64,000 bases of DNA from Bacteroidales bacterium (GTDB lineage Bacteria > Bacteroidota > Bacteroidia > Bacteroidales > VadinHA17). This document shows, piece after piece, positions 58,054 to 64,000 of this stretch. The translations under genes were made by a program, and so were the position numbers. Position 1 is the stretch's first letter; each line of letters begins with the position of its first letter. The stretch covers positions 1 to 64,000 of the forward strand of contig PLNT01000018.1 of the NCBI GenBank assembly GCA_003141895.1. The letters are read 5' to 3'. The notes below the pieces were generated by a model. That model saw only the letters and a list, made by a program, of their open reading frames with translations. It searched no databases and was not told the DNA's origin.

Positions 58054-59247
58054 ATGGATAAATCGGAATACAAATGGTTTTTAAAAGGCTTGGGGTTCCT
58101 GTCCGGAATTCTTCTCGTATTGAGTTGTCAAAACTCAAATGAATCAAAACTGCAATCTGAAATTAATCTTATTGCATCAAAGTTCATCCCTGATCAGAGA
58201 ATTGGGATTTGTGACATCAGATTAAAATCATCAGGAAAAACAATAATTCTGAAAGGCGAAACGACTAATGATGCAGCAAAAAAATCGATATTAAAAGCTT
58301 TAGATAATCAAAGTAAAATATTAATTGACAGTATTATAGTACTTCCTGATACGACTATTAACAAAAGATATCTTGGTCTGGTTACTTTAAGTGTTATTAA
58401 CCTCAGAAAAGAGCCTGACCATGCGTCAGAATTGGTTTCCCAGTCACGGCTTGGGACACCAGTCATTATTTTAAAAGAGCATAATTCCTGGCTTCTAATA
58501 CAAACACCTGACAACTATATTTCGTGGACTGAGAAATCATCAATTGTATTAATGAACAGGCATGAAATGACTTTATGGAAAAATGCCCGGAAGGTAATTT
58601 ATCTTGAAAATACAGGTTGGTTATATGACACAACCAATGTAAGCTTAGGTGTCACAGGCGATCTCGTGGCAGGTAGCGTGATGGAAAAAACACGGGAGTC
58701 TGAGGGATATGTTAATGTAGCACTCCCTGACGGCCGTAAAGGATTTATCCTGAAACAGAAAGTAATGGATTTTAGTGAATGGAAGAATACCATACAATGT
58801 ACTGAAGAAAACGTTTGCAGTGTTGCAAGGTCATTCCTCGGTCTGCCATATTTATGGGGTGGTTCTTCAACAAAAGGTGTGGATTGCAGCGGTTTTGTTC
58901 AGTCTGTCTATTTTATGAACGGACTTATTTTGCAAAGGGATGCTTCGTTACAGGCTCTTCATGGTTCTGTGGTCGATATTTCTGCGGGATACAGTAATTT
59001 AAAAAGTGGCGATTTGCTTTTCTTCGGTTCTAAAGAGAACGGGAAAAATCATGTGACGCATGTTGCTATATATCTGGGCAATAATGATTACATTAACTCA
59101 TCAGGAAGAGTAATGATAAACAGTCTCGATTCGACAAAAGAGAATTATGTCAGTTACAGGATGAGCTCTTTTTTGTCAGCAAAACGAATAATTGGAACAG
59201 AAGGTGATCCGGGAATTGTGAAGGTCAGTAAACATCCATGGTATTGA
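58054..59247 (+). CDS. NlpC/P60 murein-peptide endopeptidase with SH3 domains
   Basis: A 397-residue lipoprotein (SGILLVLSC, Cys25). Two bacterial SH3-like domains about 110-180 (SVINLRKEPDHASELVSQSRLGTPV) and 195-255, then an NlpC/P60 papain-like domain: catalytic Cys278 in DCSGFVQ and His336 in HVAIYL, with YLWGG before the Cys. The domain layout resembles gamma-D-glutamyl-L-diamino acid endopeptidases such as YkfC, which cut L-Ala-D-Glu from murein peptides. The neighbouring epimerase supports that reading. It should act outside the cytoplasm. Confidence 0.88.
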   Translation: MDKSEYKWFLKGLGFLSGILLVLSCQNSNESKLQSEINLIASKFIPDQRIGICDIRLKSSGKTIILKGETTNDAAKKSILKALDNQSKILIDSIIVLPDTTINKRYLGLVTLSVINLRKEPDHASELVSQSRLGTPVIILKEHNSWLLIQTPDNYISWTEKSSIVLMNRHEMTLWKNARKVIYLENTGWLYDTTNVSLGVTGDLVAGSVMEKTRESEGYVNVALPDGRKGFILKQKVMDFSEWKNTIQCTEENVCSVARSFLGLPYLWGGSSTKGVDCSGFVQSVYFMNGLILQRDASLQALHGSVVDISAGYSNLKSGDLLFFGSKENGKNHVTHVAIYLGNNDYINSSGRVMINSLDSTKENYVSYRMSSFLSAKRIIGTEGDPGIVKVSKHPWY

Positions 59248-59265
59248 AATAACAACTTTTGAATT

Positions 59266-60411
59266 ATGAGTTCACGAAGAAAATTTTTGTCAGATTGCGG
59301 AATAATTGCCGGAGGTGCAGGATTTTCATACTTTGGATTGAGTCATTACTCACTGGCAGACAAAAACAAAAAATCAGGTAAGAGTTCGGGGTTAACATTA
59401 CGGTATAAACCATACGAACTTCATATGAAGCATGTCTTTACGGTGGCAGAAGGATCCAGAAGCGCAACCCCTGTAATGCTTACAGAGATTGAATACGACA
59501 ATATCATTGGTTATGGTGAGGCATCCATGCCCCCATATCTGGGAGAGAATTATGAAACTGCAACGGCCTTTTTGAGTAAGGTTGATCTGACAAGGTTTGA
59601 AAGTCCTTTTCTCATGGAGGATATACTAATTTACATTGACAGTATAGCTCCGGGAAACTTTGCAGCAAAAGCTTCAATTGACATCGCTCTGCATGACCTG
59701 ACGGGAAAGATAATGAAACAACCATGGTACAGAATATGGGGTCTCGATCCTTCAAAAACACCAAATACATCCTTTACTATTGGTATAGATAAACCTGATG
59801 TTGTAAGGGTAAAAGTCAGAGAAGCAATGCCTTACAAAATACTAAAGGTAAAGCTTGGTAAAGGAAATGATAAAGAGACGATTGAAACTGTAAGGAGCGA
59901 AACTGATAAACCGCTTTGTGTTGACGTAAACCAGGGCTGGACGGATAAGGCGATGGCGCTTGACATGGTGCATTGGCTAAAAGAAAAAGGCGTTGTATTT
60001 GTTGAACAGCCTATGTCCAAAACTTCTTTTGATGACACTGCATGGCTTACTCAAAATAGTCCTTTGCCAATTATGGCCGATGAAGCTTTTCAGACAATCA
60101 AGGATTTCACAAAAGTTCATGGCGCATACAGCGGAGTAAACATCAAACTAATGAAGTGCGGGGGATTACATGCCGCTTATGCAATGATAAAAATGGCCAG
60201 GGCGCTCGATATGAAAGTGATGATAGGATGTATGACTGAAACCTCTTGTGCAGTTACTGCGGCTGCTCAGTTATCACCTCTGGTAGATTGGGCTGATCTG
60301 GATGGTAATCTCCTTATTGATAATGATGTATATGAAGGATTGACGATTATTGACGGGAAAATTACCTTGCCAGATAGTCCGGGAATAGGAATAAGACTAA
60401 GGGATAAATAA
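59266..60411 (+). CDS. Dipeptide epimerase (L-Ala-D/L-Glu type) with Tat-like signal
   Basis: A 381-residue enolase-superfamily protein. The first residues SSRRKFLSDCGIIAGGAGFSYFG form a Tat-like or lipobox-type signal, so it may be exported; most dipeptide epimerases are cytoplasmic. The barrel shows KVKLGKG (first Lys pair), CVDVNQGW, VFVEQPMSK, IMADEAFQ and VNIKLMKCGGL, matching the L-Ala-D/L-Glu epimerase group; GCMTETSCAV follows. It converts the D-Glu of a murein dipeptide to L-Glu. It is preceded by the NlpC endopeptidase (18-bp gap), which would supply the substrate. Confidence 0.87.
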   Translation: MSSRRKFLSDCGIIAGGAGFSYFGLSHYSLADKNKKSGKSSGLTLRYKPYELHMKHVFTVAEGSRSATPVMLTEIEYDNIIGYGEASMPPYLGENYETATAFLSKVDLTRFESPFLMEDILIYIDSIAPGNFAAKASIDIALHDLTGKIMKQPWYRIWGLDPSKTPNTSFTIGIDKPDVVRVKVREAMPYKILKVKLGKGNDKETIETVRSETDKPLCVDVNQGWTDKAMALDMVHWLKEKGVVFVEQPMSKTSFDDTAWLTQNSPLPIMADEAFQTIKDFTKVHGAYSGVNIKLMKCGGLHAAYAMIKMARALDMKVMIGCMTETSCAVTAAAQLSPLVDWADLDGNLLIDNDVYEGLTIIDGKITLPDSPGIGIRLRDK

Positions 60412-60420
60412 ATACCTATT

Positions 60421-60453
60421 CCCCTCCTCGGAGGGGTTAGGGGTGGGTTTTTT
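60421..60453 (+). terminator. Hairpin repeat, probable terminator after the epimerase
   Basis: CCCCTCC-TC-GGAGGGG (60421-60436) is a perfect 7-bp stem; after GTTAGGGGTGGG there is a T-run at 60448-60453. The arrangement recalls a dispersed Bacteroidota repeat used as a terminator. Confidence 0.6.
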
Positions 60454-60529
60454 GAGGAAATTAGACACAAGAAAAGGGAGAATGGGAGATTGAAATAACG
60501 CTTCTTAATTATTTGTAATATAATATTAT

Positions 60530-61894
60530 ATGAATAGGTCAACCATTGGAAAAAGAATATTCAAAGGAGTTTTGATATTCATTGGAATAATAATTATCGG
60601 TTTTGCTATTTATTTAAACAGCTTGTTGCCGATAATAACTGGATATGCTGCGAAAAATCTTTGTTCGGCCGTTTTTGTTGCTTACAGGGATCCGAAGGAT
60701 GTGGAAGCTGTTGATCTGAATTTTTCATTTATAAAGTTTACTAAAAATAGTGTGAACTATGATGAGAAGAGTGTAACCAGTCATTTTCTGTGGGGCAAAT
60801 CAAAGGCAATTTACAGAACAGGATTTGGAGTAACATTACTCAGAGATGTTTCAGAAGACAAACTCCGGAAAATCAAATATCCTTCGGGTGGAGATCCTGG
60901 ATATTCTCAAGATACCATAAAATGGCCGCTTGGAGATATATTGCCTGTCAAAAACACTGGTATTGATACTATTAAACTCAATGAAATTTCAAAAAAGCTG
61001 ATTTTGGACAACGCATATAATGGAGATGCTTTTGCATTTATGGTACTTCATAAAGGTGTTCCTGTTTCGGAAGCATATAAACCTCAATTTAACAGGAAAA
61101 CCAGGTTTCTGAGCTGGTCGATGGCCAAGAGTTTCATAAATGCAATGGTCGGAATTTTGGTAAAGCAGGGGAAGATGGACATTCAAAAACCTGCAGCTGT
61201 TGATGAATGGAATAAGGATGAAAGAAGTAAGATCACTCTGAATAACCTGATGCAGATGCAAAGCGGGCTGAAATGGAATGAAGACTATGGCAACAGGTCA
61301 GATGTTACTCTTATGCTTCATTTTGAAAGCGATATGGGCCATTTTGCTTATGAGAAACCAAAAGCTGTTCCTCCGGGGACTAAATGGTATTATTCGTCGG
61401 GAACTACAAATATAGTTAGCTATCTGATCCGCAAACAGTTCAATAGCGATTCAGCTTATTATGTTTTTGCCAGTGATCAGCTTTTTAACAAGATTGGTAG
61501 TCCGGATGCGGTGTTTGAGGTTGATCCTTCGGGTACCAGGGTTGGTTCTTCATATTTATATGCCACAGCCCGCGATTATGCACGATTCGGTTTACTATTC
61601 GAAAATGATGGAGTTTTTAATGGAGAACGCATTTTACCTGAAGGCTGGGTGAAATACAGTACTTCTGAAGCATCTGCAAGTAAAGGACTGTACGGAGCGT
61701 TTTTCTGGCTTAACCGTAGCAAGGCGCTGCCATCAGCACCTCAGGATATGTTTGCGTGCGACGGTCATGATGGTCAGCATATTTATATTCTGCCGAGCCA
61801 GGAACTGGTTGTAGTTGTTCTTGGATTCTCACCAAGGTCAAAAGGAGGAATGGATACTGACAGGTTGTTGAAAGATATTTTGGGAACACTGTAG
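60530..61894 (+). CDS. Serine beta-lactamase-like hydrolase (class C family)
   Basis: A 454-residue protein with one N-terminal hydrophobic helix (about residues 14-32, signal anchor). The beta-lactamase-related fold has SMAK (Ser197-Lys200), a YSSGTTN motif near the middle, and later GHDGQHIYI, the third element. The family includes esterases, peptidases and D-aminopeptidases besides lactamases. Its place after the murein-peptide genes (118-bp gap) suggests a D-amino-peptide substrate, but no direct evidence supports that. Confidence 0.85.
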   Translation: MNRSTIGKRIFKGVLIFIGIIIIGFAIYLNSLLPIITGYAAKNLCSAVFVAYRDPKDVEAVDLNFSFIKFTKNSVNYDEKSVTSHFLWGKSKAIYRTGFGVTLLRDVSEDKLRKIKYPSGGDPGYSQDTIKWPLGDILPVKNTGIDTIKLNEISKKLILDNAYNGDAFAFMVLHKGVPVSEAYKPQFNRKTRFLSWSMAKSFINAMVGILVKQGKMDIQKPAAVDEWNKDERSKITLNNLMQMQSGLKWNEDYGNRSDVTLMLHFESDMGHFAYEKPKAVPPGTKWYYSSGTTNIVSYLIRKQFNSDSAYYVFASDQLFNKIGSPDAVFEVDPSGTRVGSSYLYATARDYARFGLLFENDGVFNGERILPEGWVKYSTSEASASKGLYGAFFWLNRSKALPSAPQDMFACDGHDGQHIYILPSQELVVVVLGFSPRSKGGMDTDRLLKDILGTL

Positions 61895-62141
61895 AAAGTA
61901 GAACGTAGAAATTTGATTTTACTTCGTCTGGTTTAGAGAACAGCGAAGGCAGATGTCATTTAGTATCTGATTTTAAGTCAATAAGCAAAGCTGATCGGAA
62001 AAACTCTTAAAAGCCTATAATTAATATTATGTAAAATAGAGTATTTTAGTATTAAAGTATTGATATTGATTTGTCTGGCTTTAATATTTGAGTCAAAAAA
62101 AAGGGATGCGAATTGCAGAGGGCACTGAATCGGAACCCATT

Positions 62142-63593
62142 TTAGTTCAATAATTTGAAGATTCTTTTCAGGTTTACAGTAAAAATAGCCATTGCACCCT
62201 GCATTTGCATGCTGTCAATTCCATACGACCTGGCCCTTCCGTATCCATGTATATTTTTTAATTCACTATTTTTTGCTTCAATCTTATACCTGTGTTTTGC
62301 TTTTTCTTTGAAGTAATCAGTCTGTTGAAACTTCATTTGTTCCTGGTGTTCATTAGATTTAAGAGAAACAGAATAGCTTTTGGTTTTTGAGGCAGGTTTA
62401 TAACATCCGTTTTTTAATGCACATGTTTTACATTTTTCGACATCGAAGTAATAGGTATCTGTTTGGTTGGTGCCTTCATCTTTCTTTCCCTGACGGGCTT
62501 TTCTGATAGCCATGTGTCCGCCCGGGCAGACAAACATTCCTGCATCTTTGTTGTAATCAAAGGTATTTTCTTGTTTCCGGAAGCCTTGCGTAATCGAGGG
62601 GTTCAACTTTGCAACGATTTTTATATCCTGCCCACTGGCCAACTCAAGGTTTTCCTTTCCCGAGTAGGCTGCGTCGCCAATGATTGTATTTACTTCAATC
62701 CCATTCTCTTGACTGGCTTCAAGCAATGCAGGCAGCTCAGAACCGTCACCCTTTTCTCCGGATGTCACTACAGCAGCCGTAATAATACGCTCCTCTGTCA
62801 TGGCGATATGGGTTTTGAACCCAAAGAATGAGGTATCCGCTGTTTTATGGCCTGTCCTGGCATCAGGATCCTTTGAGAGTGTATAATGATCCCGGGTATC
62901 TTCAATGGTTTCCTTCAACATGTTTAGCTTTTCTTTTACCTTGGGCATTGACCGCAGAACTTCATCCGATTCTATCTCCTTTTCAAGTTTGCCACAATAT
63001 GATAACTCATGTTCCAGATCATTATCTTCGTTCTTTTGGGGCATTCGCTCTTTCCAGTTCTCGTCTGTGGAATAAACCACCTTGCGAAGTTGCCGGGCTC
63101 GTTCCTTCAACACTTCGATGGGTGACAATGGATTCGACCTGGATAATGAATGTGTGGCGTCAACAATAATGGACTTCGATCTGATGATGCCCTTTTCTAT
63201 GGCAATGGCAACGGTCTTGCCTATCAGAAGGTTCAACAAATCTGTATCCTTCAATCGCAGTTTTCTGAATTTGGTAAGCGAACTAGGATTTATCACACCT
63301 TCTTCAGGTGTCATTTCCAAAAAGTACTTGAAAGACATGTCACAAAGGGAACGCTCTACTATATCCACATCTGAAACATCATATATCGTTTTGAGTAACA
63401 GGTATTTGAACATGCGGATGGGGCTTTCAGCGTTGCGCCCATTGTTTAAGCAGTATTTATTTACCAACTCATCATGTATGAACGAAAAATCGATTAGCTC
63501 GTTAATTTTTCGAAGAAGATTATCCTTGGGTACGATCAGATCATATAAATCGGAGTAGGTACTCAGTTGAATCTTTTGTTGTTGTACTAACAT
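62142..63593 (-). CDS. IS1182-family DDE transposase
   Basis: A 483-residue DDE transposase. The N-terminal half has LVQQQKIQLSTYSDLYDLIVPKDNLLRKINELIDFSFIHDELV and a helical DNA-binding region. The catalytic core: first Asp in IIVDATHSLS, second Asp in IIGDAAYSGK, and Glu in YKIEAKNSELKNIHGY near the end. A zinc-like CxxC..C group (CKTCALKNGC) is inserted before the Glu, as in IS1182/IS5-type enzymes. Length is normal and the frame is intact, so it may be active. Confidence 0.92.
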   Translation of the reverse strand: MLVQQQKIQLSTYSDLYDLIVPKDNLLRKINELIDFSFIHDELVNKYCLNNGRNAESPIRMFKYLLLKTIYDVSDVDIVERSLCDMSFKYFLEMTPEEGVINPSSLTKFRKLRLKDTDLLNLLIGKTVAIAIEKGIIRSKSIIVDATHSLSRSNPLSPIEVLKERARQLRKVVYSTDENWKERMPQKNEDNDLEHELSYCGKLEKEIESDEVLRSMPKVKEKLNMLKETIEDTRDHYTLSKDPDARTGHKTADTSFFGFKTHIAMTEERIITAAVVTSGEKGDGSELPALLEASQENGIEVNTIIGDAAYSGKENLELASGQDIKIVAKLNPSITQGFRKQENTFDYNKDAGMFVCPGGHMAIRKARQGKKDEGTNQTDTYYFDVEKCKTCALKNGCYKPASKTKSYSVSLKSNEHQEQMKFQQTDYFKEKAKHRYKIEAKNSELKNIHGYGRARSYGIDSMQMQGAMAIFTVNLKRIFKLLN

Positions 63594-63628
63594 TTAAGTG
63601 CCTTTAATTCAGGCTTTAAGATACGAAA

Positions 63629-63672
63629 AAAGCAGTAAAATACAAAGTTTTTTAACTGTATTTTACTGCTTT
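63629..63672. other. Long hairpin inside the IS upstream of the transposase
   Basis: A perfect 15-bp stem pairs 63629-63643 with 63658-63672 around a 14-nt loop with a T-run. It lies between the right inverted repeat and the transposase start, where many insertion sequences keep a hairpin that limits translation from outside transcripts. Confidence 0.75.
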
Positions 63673-63753
63673 ATGTTTAAGAATCTTGTCCGAGGGACTT
63701 TTTCAGTGCCCTCGAATTGCATCCCCCTATTTTATTGCATTATCAGCTTCTTG

Positions 63754-64000
63754 TTATTTATTCTTAACAGCGTCAAGTTTTGCTTTGATATCGTCATATT
63801 TCGGTCCGTATGAAGGATCTTTTGCTTTCAATCTGTAGTACAACTCCATCAGGTTTTGCAAAGCATATTGATCGTCAGGTTTGAGTTCATGTGCTTTTTC
63901 CATATATGGAACTGCTTTTGCAAAAACAGCATTTGCTTCATCAATAGCATCACCATATTTCTTCACATCCATTATCTCATTAGCCTTCTTGAACATGTCA
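63754..64000 (-). CDS. TPR-containing protein, 3' end only
   Basis: The last 80 or so residues of a gene that continues past the right edge of the window (the codon before the first in-window Met, GAC, is coding). It carries one TPR-like repeat (AVPYMEKAHELKPDDQYALQNLMELYYRL) and ends with LDAVKNK. The full protein and its start are not visible. The insertion sequence sits just downstream of the stop and does not interrupt it. Confidence 0.6.
   Translation of the reverse strand, partial: DMFKKANEIMDVKKYGDAIDEANAVFAKAVPYMEKAHELKPDDQYALQNLMELYYRLKAKDPSYGPKYDDIKAKLDAVKNK

Larger units (their letters stand above)
62103..63725 (-). mobile_element. IS1182-like insertion sequence
   Basis: A complete insertion sequence of about 1.62 kb. 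Imperfect terminal inverted repeats of about 24 bp: 62103-62127 (GGGATGCGAATTGCAGAGGG start) and 63702-63725 on the other strand (GGGATGC-AATT-CGAGGGCA). They differ by a few bases, and no clear target duplication is visible. The single gene (62142-63593) encodes the transposase on the minus strand. The right end lies 28 bp from the stop codon of a truncated TPR gene. Confidence 0.88.

Overview
The window is an AT-rich chromosomal segment from a member of the Bacteroidota, most likely an anaerobic Bacteroidales-type organism. The evidence is the many genes with Bacteroidota-type promoters (TAnnTTTG boxes at -7, weak ribosome binding sites), family-specific proteins (DUF4252, DUF6588, TonB-plug/MG2 proteins, four-helix-bundle S23-like protein), a class IB pyrK-pyrD pair and several dispersed GC-rich intergenic repeats of the kind common in this phylum. 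No rRNA, CRISPR array or prophage was seen. There is one tRNA (Lys, UUU) and one complete IS1182-like insertion sequence.

Layout. 1-7800: mostly housekeeping (LolA-like lipoprotein carrier, kdsA, rarA, gamma-glutamyltransferase, omega-amidase-type nitrilase, small Cys-rich protein). 7800-14300: an accessory island with a 53-residue double-glycine peptide gene that is too short for routine gene calling, a secreted and membrane-anchored TPR-CHAT protease, a membrane TPR protein shaped like an anti-sigma factor, an ECF-like sigma factor and a split PAS-histidine kinase. Three copies of a two-box promoter-like motif, GGTAAC-N14-YCCGATWAAA, sit upstream of the Cys-rich protein, the peptide and the kinase. 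I regard this as the most likely undescribed system in the window: a peptide/CHAT-protease module under its own sigma factor. 14400-24500: a large FAD/Fe-S dehydrogenase, then a six-gene fermentation operon (pta, 3-hydroxyacyl-CoA dehydrogenase, ackA, two phosphotransbutyrylase paralogues, buk) that converts acyl-CoAs to acyl phosphates and then to acids plus ATP, and a convergent SDR gene.

24500-32400: proC, an outer-membrane protein, a SlyD-like isomerase with a Cys-rich tail, a dicarboxylate/amino-acid symporter, a 670-bp AT-rich region with twin hairpins and repeated TTACAAWTGTAA palindromes ahead of an XRE regulator, pyrK-pyrD, tRNA-Lys and an Lrp/AsnC regulator. 32600-41100: a TonB-plug/MG2 surface protein, a sigma/anti-sigma pair bracketed by two DUF4252 proteins, a DUF6588 protein and a RelA/SpoT enzyme whose hydrolase motif is degraded. 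41100-47200: an SOS-type mutagenesis cassette (DnaE-like polymerase, DinB, divergent LexA-like S24 regulator) interrupted by a four-helix-bundle gene flanked by inverted arrays of a 9-bp repeat.

47300-64000: a MobB-like P-loop protein, thioredoxin-fold proteins, typA, DUF2461, a PQQ-type propeller plus a large glycoside hydrolase family 2 lipoprotein, then a run of MEMO-like lipoprotein, NlpC/P60 endopeptidase, dipeptide epimerase and serine beta-lactamase-like hydrolase that looks like a murein-peptide salvage cluster. The window ends with the IS1182-like element just downstream of a truncated TPR gene. All functional statements come from reading motifs in the translated sequence; no database search was run.
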